Both the position numbers and the translations under genes were made by a program. DNA of 64,000 nucleotides from Ashinkailepas kermadecensis. Its lineage: Eukaryota > Arthropoda > Thecostraca > Neolepadidae. The stretch covers positions 62,001-126,000 of the forward strand of contig JAOTOM010004750.1 of the NCBI GenBank assembly GCA_034440615.1, in the 5' to 3' direction. This document shows positions 46,325 through 57,694 of this stretch, one piece after another. The notes beneath the pieces are model-generated. The model had not been told where the DNA came from, searched no databases, and worked only from the letters and a program-made list of their open reading frames with translations. Within the stretch, counting starts at the first letter, position 1; each line of letters begins with the position of its first letter.

Positions 46325-48330
46325 GTAGGAGTCGTGCCGGGGTGCTTGAAAATCACGACATGGTCCCAAAAAGAGCCGGCCGGGACCCCTGAAAATCACG
46401 CTGACCCCGGGGTACCAAAGAATAACGCCCGGACCATGACAATCACGCTAGGATCACGACAGGTCGTACCGTTCCCTAACAGTCTTATTGGGACACAAAT
46501 GAAGCCGGGGCAACGAAAAACAATCCGGACATGGATAATCACCCAAGGGGCCTAACAATGACGCCAAAAGCCTTCAAAACGTGTTGGACACCCAAATAGT
46601 GTCGAGGTCGCTAAAACTCGCGCTAGGGATCCAAGCAAATCACGTCGGGTCACAAGAGATTGCATTCGAATCAAAAATGTCGCGTCGCAGCCCTTGAAAA
46701 TCACACTGGGGGCCCAAAGAGTCGCGCCAGGCCCCAAAAGTTGCAGCTGCCCGAACAAATAAATTCTCAACCGCAATGTCACTCTACGGCCTCAAAAATC
46801 GGGTCAATCCTCCAAAACCCGTTCGGCACCGAAAAAAAATGTGTCAGGGCATCGAGAGTAGAAGTCGCACCGGGAGACCGAAGAATCGTACCGGGACCCA
46901 AAAATATCACATAAGAACCTTTAGAAAGATAGAACTCTATGTCCGAAAAGTTCACACCGAGACTCGATCGAATCGACCCCAGCACCGGCAAATTAAGACC
47001 AGGTCCGGAAAAAATTACCCGGAGGGCTTTTACACTCCGAAAGGTGCCATCGGATGAAAAAAGCCCCTTCGGTGGCCGCAGTGGCGTATCAAAGGGGCAA
47101 ATGTCCCCTCTCTCCTAAGAGGGATAAGCTCCCAAGAATCGTGCCGGGGCCCCAAAAGTCGCGCTGGGGCCACACAAATTCGCGTCGATCCACCAGAATT
47201 CGCGCAGGGGGCTGACCCGATAAATACGGCGGGCCCAGAAAACTCGCTCCGAGGCCCGAAAATCTGCAACAGGAACCGCCAAGATCGCGTTGGGGTCACA
47301 GCTAAATACAACGCGCCCCGCAAACTCGAACCGGTTCCCCAAATATCGCGTTCGGGACCCACAATTCCCATCGGTAGTCTCAAAAATTTGGTCTGGGCAT
47401 CAAACATTCAATTCGGGGCTCCCAAAAATTGGCCTCTAGGGCCCACATAAGCACAGTGTGACCCCAAAAATCGCATCTGTATCCCCCAAAAATCAAGCTG
47501 GAGCCTTCCAAGATAAGGGGGATTCCAAAAAATAACTGTCCGGATCAGGAAAATGGCTCTGGAGCACCAAACATATCATCAAATGCCTTCACAAATCGCG
47601 CAAGGTCCAGAAATACATACCGGAGCTCGAAAAAAATCGAGATGAGATACAAAAACATGGCGCCAGGGCCTCGAAAAATTATGCCGGGATTCGAGACTTC
47701 ACGAACTTCAAGAAAATCAGAAGGGATCTACACAAAATCACGCTGAGCCCAGGAAACTAGCGTTGGGTCCCCGGAACCACGCGCCTGGGCGCGATCAGTC
47801 GCGCTGGGACCCAGACAAATCGCACCGAAGCCCCAAAATTGCACTCGGGCCTCACAAATGTGCGTCAGAAGCCCCAAATAACACAACGGGACCCTACGAG
47901 CACAACGGGGGCCGAAAGTGTAACTGGCCCTCCAAAGCGCACAGTCTCGCAAAAAGCGACAGGGCCTTAAAACAAGCGTTGCAGCCTTAAATAAACATAC
48001 CGGGAGCTCTAAAAAATAAACCTGAAGTTATCAAGGCACACAGGGGCCATGCGACTGCACAAGGGCCTGAAACAGAGGATAGGGCCGCAAAAAGCATCAT
48101 GGTCCCAAAACGAACAGAAAGACCGAGCACTAAACTGGATCTTTGAAAGCGCCCCGAAAGCTAAAAAAAAATCATCGGTGGCAACAAAAAAAGCAACAAA
48201 ACCCTAAAACGAGCAAGGGTTTCGAAAATGTGTTGGGCTCCTAACAAAAATGGATTGAAGCCCGAAGACACATCCGTAGAGGAAGAAAGACGAAACGGGT
48301 CCAAAAAAGAACACCGAGGCAGGGTCTCGG
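46325..48330 (+). repeat. Degenerate ~20-bp GC-rich repeat family, copy G4
   Basis: Same unit as G2 and collinear with it: ATGAAGCCGGGGCAACG near 46500, GGCCGCAGTGGCGTATC near 47073, AAAATCGCATC near 47465, then GGGCCTTAAAAC near 47961. Spacing between shared markers differs by only a few per cent from G2. It directly follows the GGAGGCCCC array and fades out near 48330. Confidence 0.87.
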
Positions 48331-49506
48331 TCCGGTAGCCAATCTGGGAGCATGTTTAATCAAAGATATGAGGCGCATCAAAGCTGAGCGGGTATCCGCA
48401 TTTCTGAACCACCATGAAATGTTGGAAATAAGGAACTAATGACGGAATTTATTTAATCGAATTTTCGCAGCGAACGTCCATACGAAGCATTCCATCACGT
48501 CAAATATGGCGCAAGTCTATCATGTGACAGCAATTAGCAAAATATAGCAGGCCTAGCAGAAACCGTAGCATCGCACGAAGTGTGGTGAATGCGCCGAATG
48601 CGCAAGATGGGTGTGCATGTGCACGAACGTTGGCGTCGTGGCGACCGGGCGCTATGAACTGGAATGTCTGAAATTTGGGAATTTTACATTTTAAAGTGAT
48701 TTGCATACGTGTAATTTCAGCAGTGTGAGATGACTTATCAAGGGATACCAAAAGAAAACATTCTAACAGGGTGGGGGAGTTAGGGTTGAAATTCGACGAA
48801 TCAGAAGCGATAGTGGTAGATTAGGCCCCTCCATATGACAATTCAGTTGATCAATAATTATTTTATTTCAAATGGTCCCCTTTGACAAAATAGTGGTCCA
48901 AATCCAAGGACTTTTTTAATGGGGTAGGTGGACCCCTCCAAATACGTTGCCCACCATCCCCCTGCACGCAAATATAGGTACGCCACTGGTCTCCCAATAA
49001 TTTTCAGAAACATAGGGCAAAGCCAACATTGAGGGGGCAAATTCTCCCTCACAAGCAAACAAAACAACACCGATGCCCCATACAAATTGGGAGGAATGAT
49101 ATTGATTCCTTCCTACAAACTTGTCTTCTGTGATTACAGCCTGCATGATTACAGCTTCCCAGCTTCAATACCTTCTCAACGTCATTTACAAAACCATGCA
49201 GCCCAGCGTAAACCATGGGCGTGACGGCGTGGAATTTGAAGCTTTGCAATGTTTCTGCATTGCCTTCGTTGCATTGTTATATTATCGTTTATGCACTGCT
49301 GTTCAATGCTTGTTCTTGCCGTGAATTTATTCGCTTAGAATTTATTATTTTAGCTTGTGTGCCAGGTGCCTTACAGCCAGTACCAAATGTTATAAATATA
49401 AATAAATCCTTAAGACGACGATTAGAAAACTAATTCAATCCACATCTCGTTGTCACCTTCGCGAAATTATCGTCCTTGGACTGAGAAATGATCGTTTAAG
49501 CTTACT
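48331..49506. other. No gene recognised
   Basis: Mixed DNA. 48840-48980 resembles the interior of the hAT-like MITEs (AATAGTGGTCCAAATCC, GTACGCCACTGG). No coding signal is supported. Confidence 0.4.
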
Positions 49507-49613
49507 TATGACATCAAGCTGGTGGGAATGACTAACAGTAGTGGTGAATCTATCTATATTCAGTTATACTTGGTGGACATAGAAGTGGGTTGATCAATGG
49601 GAGATATCTTTAA
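49507..49613 (+). mobile_element. LINE fragment (RT FADD region)
   Basis: About 107 bp beginning TATGACATCAAGCTGGT and ending near TGATCAATGGGAGATATC align with copy 2 at about 33356-33465. The ORF is not conserved. A relic of the same LINE family. Confidence 0.7.
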
Positions 49614-49954
49614 GATATGTTCAGCACCAGCACCGCCAGCTCGCTTGAATCTAGAGGCCAACCGGAAGATTCTTCTGGTCGATAAAGCATGAAGACATTG
49701 GTTTGTTTTGGCACTTAGTCATTTATCCACATTTACTTATTTATATCCTGGCATGGCTGTTATCAGCGAACACAAAATGATTATTGCTATTGCGTTTTGA
49801 GTAATTGATGCACCATGCAAAGAACAAACAAAACATCAATATGAAATCATTCTTGAACCATACCAAGAGCCTATAAAATAGGAGGCCCCTTTCGGGGAGC
49901 AGGAGGCACCCTTCAAACATTTCCCCCTGGAAGAATTTCGTGGCGACGCCACTG

Positions 49955-50144
49955 GCTGGGTCCGAATTCCAAACACGTATGACAGGTTTCGAGTTCACAC
50001 CGCACGGCGGACCGCACGTCCGCTCGCAGCCAGCTTTATTCTCACTCTCCCGCGACCGGGGTATTTCGGCGCGAAACCAACAAGCCAATGGGAAGGCACG
50101 CGTCGCTAAGGCGACACGCGGGACCATGACGTCACCCGTTTACA
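49955..50144. repeat. 190-bp promoter-like dispersed repeat, copy 1
   Basis: GCTGGGTCCGAATTCC... to GTCACCCGTTTACA matches 57517-57694 at high identity, except for a 12-bp length difference. On the plus strand it carries CCAAT near 50092 and the CRE-like palindrome TGACGTCA at 50127-50134, followed by a TATAAA-like sequence just outside at 50148. It resembles a transposon promoter or LTR U3, but its role is not established. Confidence 0.8.
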
Positions 50145-50944
50145 CCCTATAAACCTTGAAAAAAGGAATGCACACGCACTCAACGCACATGACCAAGACA
50201 TGACACCGGCGTTAGGCGTCAGACGCAATGTTACTGCGGACATCGAGGGGATCTCCAGTAAAGAAAGAAAACAGGTGCCATTCAAGAACTCTGAAACATG
50301 CGCCCCCGACAAGCGGTCCCGGATGCTCACTAGTGTGTGCGCGAAGAATATAGTTACAATTTATGAGACTCTGTCTCCATAAAATATGATGCGAAGTGCA
50401 TTTATGAAAGTTAGCTTGCCTTCGGACGTCAATTTTATAGCTACTTGCAGTGACCTATTGCGCATATTGTTACTTTCCGTATTTCCTTTTTGAACTATTT
50501 TCCACCATAGACGGCCGGCCGCCGGCCGCCTCCGGCCCGTCACCAACCGCCCGCCATTCATAACATGGCGGGGCGCGGGATTCCTATTCCCTGAATGTTA
50601 ATGGGCCCTAACGCCAAAGTTACAGGCAGATTTTCATATTTGAAACGATAGGCGATGTGCGTGGCATGAGTTCCGCCACCATTAGAGTTGAGGCCGACAG
50701 ATTTTGGCGAAATTGTTTAAGAACATTACGCTTATGGGCGTTGAAGGGAAAGAATGCATCTACAACCGTGAATTTCTCCTACACCATTTTGGCGTGGCAG
50801 AGCCGATGTTGCTTAGTATTGTTGAAGGGCGGAACTTTACTTTCTGTCGTGCCACCGCTCGGCGGCCCTACGGATCCTCTAGGCAGCTACCGTCGGCGCT
50901 TGACATGCATCGAGCCATACCAGAACGTCAATAATGTCGCAAAG
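50145..50944. other. No confirmed gene
   Basis: The GC-rich palindromic GGCCGGCCGCCGGCC near 50513 is followed by mixed DNA. A 76-codon plus ORF (50704-50934) has no known domain. Confidence 0.35.
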
Positions 50945-51780
50945 CTTCATGTCAAAAGGTAAAAAGTGACAGGGTTAGAAATCTATAAAAGTAGTCGAGT
51001 ATGGCATCAGAAGGCATCTGATTTTATGCCGGTTTATTTGAGACCATTGGAAATTAATTCGCTAATGTAAAACATCTGATATACAATTAAAAGTAATACA
51101 ATGTGATAATTTGAGACACAAATCCTGGAATTGAGTGCAAAAATACCAGGGTTAGAAATCTATAAAAGTAGTCGAGTATGGCATCAGAAGACAGCGGATT
51201 TTATGCCGGTTTATTTAAGACCATTGGAATTTAATTCGGTAATGTAGAACATCTGATATACAATTTAAAGGAATATAATGCGATAATTCGACATGGAAAT
51301 CCTGGAATTGAGTGCAAAAATGACAGGGTTAGAAAACTATAAAAGTAGTCGAGTATGGCATCATAAGACAGCGGATTTTATGCCTGTTTATTTAAGACCA
51401 TTGGAAATTAATTCGGTAATGGAGAACATCTGATATACAATATAAAGTGATACAATGTGATAATTTGGGACACAAATTCTGGAATTGAGTGCAAAAGTGA
51501 CAGGGTTAAACCTTCATGGAAGTTATTCAAGATGATATAAAAAGGTAGCACGTTCGATTTTCGTTTAGTTAAGAACATTGGAAATTGTCAGGACGTCACA
51601 CAGAAGATGTATGACACGTGTTTATCACAAGATGTTGAGTGGCCAATTGCTCCCATTTCACTTTAAGGGCAAAGTGACAGGGTGAAATGATTTGATAATA
51701 AAACGAATTACACATCATAAGAGAGCTTGTTTCAATGTTGTTCAAATTGGACCATTGGAAATAACTTGCACCTCGTCTAG
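50945..51780 (+). repeat. 177-bp tandem satellite, about 4.5 units
   Basis: The anchor AGGGTT/AGGGTG falls at 50971, 51148, 51325, 51502 and 51679, exactly 177 bp apart each time. A second anchor ACCATTGG at 51043 recurs at 51751, four units on. Units 1-3 are very similar (GTAGTCGAGTATGGCATCA, GATTTTATGCC). Units 4-5 are more diverged but keep length, showing substitution without net indels. No ORF. Confidence 0.95.
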
Positions 51781-52387
51781 AAACCAGAATATAGCATTAA
51801 TAAAAGCAAGCCCACTCTGGTGGTGTTCCTTCACAAACCGACCACCAGAGCGGCGCCACCGGTATTATGTCCGCTTATGACGCCTAACGGAGCGAAATGA
51901 CACACGATGTATCGCCACGCTGTTCGAACTGTCGTCATAAGTGGTCGTCAGCAGCATGGCAACGGGTTTATCCGCAACACAAAGACTGATGTCACGACTG
52001 CGTAAGACCGTCGCAAGTCTTAATAGGGTACGCACTATATTTCAGCAAAAGGCCTCTAGCACTCGCCATAGGCAGGACTGCCGGCGCCCCAACGACTGAA
52101 GCGTTCCACAATCCGCACAAGCATTACACAGTTTCACAATGTGGTGTAGACCCGAAACAAACCGCCCATCGACTAACGCATCCCCGGCGAGATCCTCATT
52201 TTCCGCACGACGCTAGTTATAACAATTGGTACACTAGCATCTTATTCTAACATCGCGCAACCAGGTGCTCACATCACACACGTTTTACACTGCAACCAGC
52301 AGCCGTTCTATCAACAATTCGTACACCAGCATCTTAATCTAGCATCGCGCAACCTCATATCGCACACGTTTACACTGTAACTAACGA
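51781..52387. other. 3' flank of the gypsy element; small internal duplications
   Basis: No clear LTR was found here. 52230-52300 and 52325-52380 are diverged copies of a ~110-bp unit (CTAGCATC...ATCGCGCAACC...CACACGTTT). 52165-52215 resembles the coding segment 52672-52723 of the element, suggesting an internal duplication. Confidence 0.5.
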
Positions 52388-52882
52388 CTATTCAAACAAC
52401 ACCCAGCCAGGAGCTTGCTTAACCCGAATCGATCGTCGCAACACAGTTGGCGGTACACTCGGGGGAAGTCCAGACCCGGGGTCATCTGTCTCTGACCTCA
52501 CTCCCTCCACGGATGGGACAGTATCAGTGCTTTCTATTCCTAAGCTAACCGTAGTGCCCGTCAACGCCGGTTCTCTCCTGACAGCGGGGCACCCATCCCC
52601 TTCTTCCCTCTGAACGGAAGTTGCTTGGGTGGGACCCAGATCGTCGCTGTTACTGTTGGCACCACCAGCCGCTAACGCATCCGCGCCGAGATCCCCACTT
52701 TCCCCAAAGACGCGAGTTCCGAGAGCGTGCTTCCGGAGGAAGGATGTGAACGCCCCTGCGCCTCCAGATTCCAACACGCCAGGTCGGAATATGCCACATC
52801 GAACGGGTGGTGCGGGTGACCCAACCCCGGACGCCGGGGCGAGCGGCTCACCGACGCCCTGCCTCTCATCATCCACACTCAA
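52388..52882 (-). pseudogene. Gypsy pol C-terminal tail
   Basis: A 164-codon frame, P/S/G-rich. It ends with RRSIRVKQAPGWVLFE, similar to the RRSTR-x-PPxW-like ending common at the C-terminus of Ty3/gypsy integrases. It marks the end of the element's coding region and is out of frame with the preceding integrase piece. Confidence 0.75.
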
Positions 52883-54076
52883 GCCACGTCCTGCTGGTGT
52901 GTCTTGTTACACCAGCTGTACATCCAGGCACTGCATCCCTGGTCACCTGAGCGGTCGTTGGTTGCAGTCTGTTATGATGCACTAGAATCGCCTGTCTGCT
53001 CCCGTGCAGACGAATCCGGTAATTGACCTCACCCACTCGGCTTAGGACTGATGCTGGCTTCCAGGGGCGGACAAACTTATAATACTGACCTCTCGGCACG
53101 ACACTCTTATACAACAGGACCTGATCACCAGCCTGAAAGGTATGCTCGCTCAGCTTCTTTTCGTAGGCTCTCTTGTTGCGCGCGTGTCGCCTATTCGACG
53201 CAGCGATCCCAAACTATCTCGCTTTGCGCAGTCTGGCACACAGGCTGTCCACGTACTCGGACACCGTCCGAGATTTCGCCAACCGTAGGCGCGTGCAGAT
53301 TCGCTTCCGCTGGGAGCCGGGGCTCTCGAGCGAACATGAGAAAGTAGGGCGAATAGCCGAGAGACGTATGCACCTGGGACCGATACCCGAGCATCAACAG
53401 CGGCAGATGAACATCCCATTCCGAATGATTGTCATCTAGATATCTCGCCAACATCGTGATGATAGTCCTCATAAGCCTTTGAGTTCCATTCGGGGTCGTA
53501 CGCGGAGATCCGTGATTTTTAAATGCCGAGGATACGGCAGGTTTCCGTCATGACTGACCCTACAAAATTCGCGGCACAATCGGAGTGCAAGCGCCGTGGA
53601 CAGCCGAACCGAGCGACAAACTCGTGCACAATGGTCGTCGACACTGTCGTCGCTTTCATATCCGGAAGAGGATACACCTCACACCAGCGGGTGAAGTCAT
53701 CACACACAACCAACAGATGCTTGTTCCCGCTTCCGGTAATCGGCAGACCGGTCAAAAAGTCAATGGAAATCGTATCAAAAGGTTCATCTGAGTAGAGCTC
53801 ACCAAGGGATGCGCGTGGCCGCGGGATCGGTTGACTGTGTAAGGTGCACTTCTGGAACTTGCGACAAAACTCCTCGGTTTCGGCCGACATCTGACTCCAC
53901 CAGAACCGAATCCTCGTCTGGGCCAACAATTTCTCGACCCCAAAATGTCCTCCTGTTGGACCAGCATGAAGCGAGGTTGGTACTCCAGGCACCAGCTGCC
54001 TTGGAACCACCAGCTGCAACCGCTCGCTCTCACCAGCGTGTGGCTTGTACATTCGATACAAAATGCCATCAATCAA
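52869..54076 (-). pseudogene. Gypsy integrase, frameshifted
   Basis: The piece 54076-53519 (185 codons) has the N-terminal zinc-binding region (H37, H44, C71, C77; the usual middle Cys at 74 is Phe) and the first two catalytic acids, D106 in SIDFLTGLP and D166 in HSDCAANF. An in-frame stop follows GI at its end. The catalytic Glu region (about 53515-53470) is disrupted by that stop and a frame change. 53472-53191 continues the core (WDVHLPLLMLGYR), and 53114-52869 carries the C-terminal GPY/F-like domain (PRGQYYKFVRPWKPAS). Not functional as it stands. Confidence 0.88.
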
Positions 54077-54088
54077 CTGCAGTTGTCT

Positions 54089-55678
54089 CTACTGCTTAAA
54101 CAATGGCCTAGACAAACCTGGCACCGAGGTTGGTTTCGGCTTAACTCCAGCCGACAAATGTTTCCCAACTTCACTTATACTAGGGTCCTTATCCTGTTCC
54201 TGTCGCAGATAACTCAATGACCAGGAGGAAGCATCCACCTCGCGAACTGACTCAGCTACTTCGCCGGTCTGTGTCACCGCATCTACTCTGTCTGCCGGAC
54301 GCCTACTCAGCGCGTCCGCCACCGGATTCTGCACACCCGGGCGAAACACTATCTCATAATCAAACTCGGACAAGATCTCAAACCAATGAGCGAACATGCC
54401 GGAAGGCTGCTTGAAGTTTATCAGCCATTGCAGGCTAGCATGGTCGGTACGAATCGTAAACTTACGACCCAACAAATAGTGCCTAAACTGCTGCACGAAC
54501 AGAACGCACGCTAGCAACTCCTTACGAGTAGTACTATAATTACGTTGAGACTTGGACAACTTCCGACTCGTATACGCCAGCGGTTTCTCTTCGCCACCCT
54601 GTTCCTGCACCAGAACGGCTCCAGCACTCAAGTCCGAACAATCACAGTCCAGAAGGAACATACCAGCGTCCGCGCCGAACCTGGGCAGCGAAATCACAGG
54701 TGAAGTCGACAGCGCCACCTTCAGTGCTTCGAACGATGCTAGCGCCTCCTCCGACCACCTAAACTTTACGTCTTTTCCCGTCAGCGAAAACAGAGGCGCT
54801 GCCATCTCAGCGAACGATCGCACATACTTCCGAAAGAACGATGCTAGTCCTAGAAAACTACTCAACTCTTTTGGGGTGCGTGAAGTGGGCCACTCCGCCA
54901 GATGCCGGATCTTTTCAGGGTCAGCAGACAAACCCTCGGGGGTCAATACATGACCCAGAAATGTTACTTCCGTTCGGAACAACTCGCACTTTTCAGGATT
55001 CAGCGTAAGACCTGCCTGCTGTAGCCTTTCCAACACAGCATCCAGCTTGGTCAGGACGTCATCGAAGTCTGCTCCATGCACTATGACGTCATCAAAATAG
55101 TTCACGCACGACAGGGGACGCAAATCACCTAAAACTATATCCAGCAGACGCGCACACGTAGACGGGGCCGACTTGCACCCGAATGGCATACGAACAAACC
55201 GATGTGCACCGAATGGAGTCACAATCGTAGTCTTATCTCTATCCCGTTCATCAATGCTTACCTGAAAATACGCATTATTCAAATATAGGACACACAACAT
55301 CTTCGATCCTGCCAAGATCTCAATAGTGTCGTCAATCCTCGGAATCGGACATGACGAAGGCGCTGTCACGGCATTCAACTGTCTCATATCAGCGCACATC
55401 CTGTACTGCCCAGACTTCTTCGTTACCAAACATATGGGGGAAGCCCATCCCCCTCCATCATACTCCTCGATAACTCCTTGTTCTACTAATGTCTCGATTT
55501 GCGCCCTCACCTCGTCCCACAAATGGGGTGGTACACGCCGGGCCGCCTGACTCACAGGCGCATGGTCACCAGTATCAATCGTATGCGTCGTCACCGTGGT
55601 GTGGCCCAAACGACCATCAAACATCGACTTATGTGTGTCAATAACTCGTCTGACCGCCTCCTTATGTGCGTCTGACAA
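54089..55678 (-). pseudogene. Gypsy reverse transcriptase-RNase H, catalytic Asp replaced
   Basis: A 529-codon frame, intact from end to end. RT: GGWASPICLVTKKSG (76-90), motif A at 130-140, RMPFGCKSAP (163-172), YFDD (194-197, catalytic pair present), FLGHVLTPEGL (240-250). Motif A reads VLYLNNAYFQV, with Tyr132 where gypsy RTs have the metal-binding Asp. RNase H: D346 in LDCDCSD, E387 in RKELLA, D412 in RTDHAS, D455 in ADALSR, so its active-site acids are present. The loss of one RT catalytic residue in an otherwise open frame points to recent inactivation, or to a copy mobilised in trans. Confidence 0.93.
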
Positions 55679-55702
55679 TGGGGACTTACTCAGGTCAATA
55701 TG

Positions 55703-56691
55703 TCAATTTGGTTCTACGTATTTCGAAGCTGGCTCCCCATCACTACCCCAGGAGTGCAAGCTGTGCTCGCCGGACCCCACCTCAAGTTCACCAATTTCTG
55801 AGCGTCTAGGAATGCTAATCGGCTCCGTCGTAATATTACGGACGACAAATGGGACAGAACTCCCTACTACATCGATCACTGCTGGAACAAACTCGAGACC
55901 ACAAATGTTCAACGACGGCTCCACTACAGTAGTCACAATTGGGCACCCATGCCCTCAGAACAGTCTCCTCACCCGGTGCAGCTATGACACTACTCGACAT
56001 CACCAAACGACCAACTGACACGGCCTCCGCGGACACCGAGCAAACTGACTCAGCCGGGGTCAATATCAATCTCCTCTTCATATCAATCACATGGACAAGC
56101 TCGCAGAAAGTCAAGCCCCAGTAGGTACAGCACATCTATGTGGTCCAACACGAAAACACTCATGTTCACTGACATTCCGTCAACATGGAAGCACAGAGTG
56201 GCTTTGCCTGCCAGTGGCAGCTAATCTCGTGACGCCGTCTTGGCCCGCACTGCAGTCTTACGCAACCTCGGGGAATTTGGCAAAAGGTCGAACGCTGCTT
56301 GGTTCAGAATACTAATGTTGCTGCCTGTATCCAGCAGACATTTGCAGTCGACTCCAGAAATCTTAGCCACAAATGTCATGTCCACGTTCAGTGAAACCCC
56401 TCGGTCGCCTGAGCCACCGTCGGTTATGTTCGCTCCCCTATCGGTTTCTCTCCAGGTCCCTTTGTCCCTTCCGGGATCACATCCTCTCAGCTTACTCTTC
56501 ACGGCCTTTGACTGGGTCTGGTTCCCCCCATGGCCTCTCGGGTGGACCCGCGAGTTTCCCGAATACCTCCCACACACTTCTGGCACGTGACCCTGGCAGC
56601 CGCACTTCAGGCACCTAACATCTCGCTTGTCACAGTTATACCTCATGTGACCAAGCTGGCCACAGGCGTAACACTCTCGCGGCCTACGCAC
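55703..56691 (-). pseudogene. Gypsy nucleocapsid and aspartic protease region
   Basis: 56691-56221 holds two CCHC zinc knuckles, C7-C10-H15-C20 and C27-C30-H35-C40, then the retropepsin active site LLDTGSNISIL (DTG at 121-123). The frame breaks near 56221. Remnants of the rest of the protease and the linker lie in other frames at 56135-55836 and 55936-55703. The knuckles mark the gag C-terminus, but they follow the gag start remnant almost directly, so most of gag is deleted. Confidence 0.85.
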
Positions 56692-56738
56692 AGGTCCACT
56701 AGGCCTGAGTCCAGTCTGAACTTGGAGCTCTAGTTCGG

Positions 56739-56831
56739 CTACCCTCCTCTCATATAGTCGTGTAAAAATATCTGCACCGAGCCATCTCCGTCGAAACTTG
56801 GCATACCAAGCATCGCAAACCTGGGTTCCAT
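56739..56831 (-). pseudogene. Gag start remnant
   Basis: ATG at 56831 opens a 30-codon frame containing MLGMPSFDGDGS and FLHDYM, stopping at 56739. A second frame picks up immediately and leads into the zinc knuckles. Gypsy gag normally spans several hundred codons here, so an internal deletion plus frameshift is inferred. It could also be chance coding just upstream of the knuckle frame. Confidence 0.45.
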
Positions 56832-57048
56832 TCTGCTAGTACCTACTGGGCTTCAACTAGACAGACTGGTGAACACGGCTTATACTCATCACTCAACACT
56901 TCTAATATCCAAACGCATCTGGCTCGACTGCATCATGCCACACGCCTCATTGAACGACATATATGCCTCGCCTTGACAAGGCACTCACGGTTCCGACGCC
57001 CGTTGTTAGCGATGAGTCATGTCTCTGTCAGCTGGCGTGTATGCGAGC

Positions 57049-57300
57049 ATTGGAGGCGCCTTGCTGCAGCCTGCCGTTGCTAGGCGACAGCAGCACCCTC
57101 ACCCAACTATATCTGGCCGAGTCGCCATCTTGCCATGGCCGTGCACCCTCTTCGCGACTCCCGTCAGCTGCCGCGCAACGAGCACTGAAGGTGCTTTGCT
57201 GCCCGTTGCTAGGCGATAGCAGCACCATCACCCGACTCTGTATCCGACCGGGCCGCCGTCTTAACATGGTCGTGCATCTTGTTTGCGACTCCCCAAGTCA
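57049..57300. repeat. ~130-bp tandem duplication upstream of the gypsy element
   Basis: CCGTTGCTAGGCGACAGCAGC (57073 onward) recurs with few changes 129 bp later. The similarity continues through GTCGCCATCTT/GCCGCCGTCTT and CGTGCA to GCGACTCC (57154 and 57285). It contains CpG-rich CCATCTTG, a reverse YY1-like string. Possibly duplicated promoter or LTR sequence. Confidence 0.75.
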
Positions 57301-57516
57301 TCTCTTGCACGCCATCCTCTTGTATAAGTGGCTGCACTCGCGCGTCACACCGAGCCAAGTCATAAGTGTCACTACACACCGTTACGACAGGATTCCGACG
57401 ACGCAAATTATCCGCTCCTCAGTCGGCTACAGCACCCAATCGAGTCATCTGGCTCCCGTCGTGCGAGTCGGGCGACCCGAAAGCTGTCAATCCCACCGCC
57501 GCCGCCATTTGTAGTC

Positions 57517-57694
57517 GCTGGGTCCGAATTCCAAACACGTATGACAGGTTTCGAGTTCACACCGCACGTGCGCTCGCAGCCAGCTTTATTCTCACTCTCC
57601 CGCGGCCGGGGTATTTCGGCGCGACACCAACAAGCCAATGGGAAGGCACGCGTCGCCAAGGCGACGCGCGGGACCATGACGTCGCCCGTCTACA
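57517..57694. repeat. Promoter-like dispersed repeat, copy 2
   Basis: 178-bp match to 49955-50144, lacking 12 bp after ACACCGCAC. CCAAT is kept, but the CRE-like site is mutated to TGACGTCG. Flanks on both sides differ from copy 1. Confidence 0.8.

Larger units (their letters stand above)
52388..56831 (-). mobile_element. Degraded Ty3/gypsy LTR retrotransposon
   Basis: Minus-strand order: remnant gag, zinc-knuckle NC, aspartic protease, reverse transcriptase, RNase H, integrase, which is the Ty3/gypsy (Metaviridae) gene order. The gag start remnant is at 56831-56739. The body of gag is missing before the zinc knuckles. Stops or frame changes occur in gag, between protease and RT, and several times in integrase. 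No LTR pair could be demonstrated immediately outside. The 190-bp repeats at 49955 and 57517 flank it but at unequal distance. This is a fossil copy; no envelope gene is evident. Confidence 0.92.

Noticed and set aside
50945..51780. CRISPR-like array
   Set aside because: Units are contiguous 177-bp tandem repeats without distinct spacers, in a eukaryotic setting with no cas genes.
53051..54953. Plus-strand ORFs across the gypsy element
   Set aside because: Antisense shadows of integrase and RT; no domains in these frames.
49955..57694. The two 190-bp repeats as the LTRs of the gypsy element
   Set aside because: They lie about 2.2 kb and 0.7 kb from the coding ends, with a satellite between; no TG...CA ends or matching target duplications were seen.
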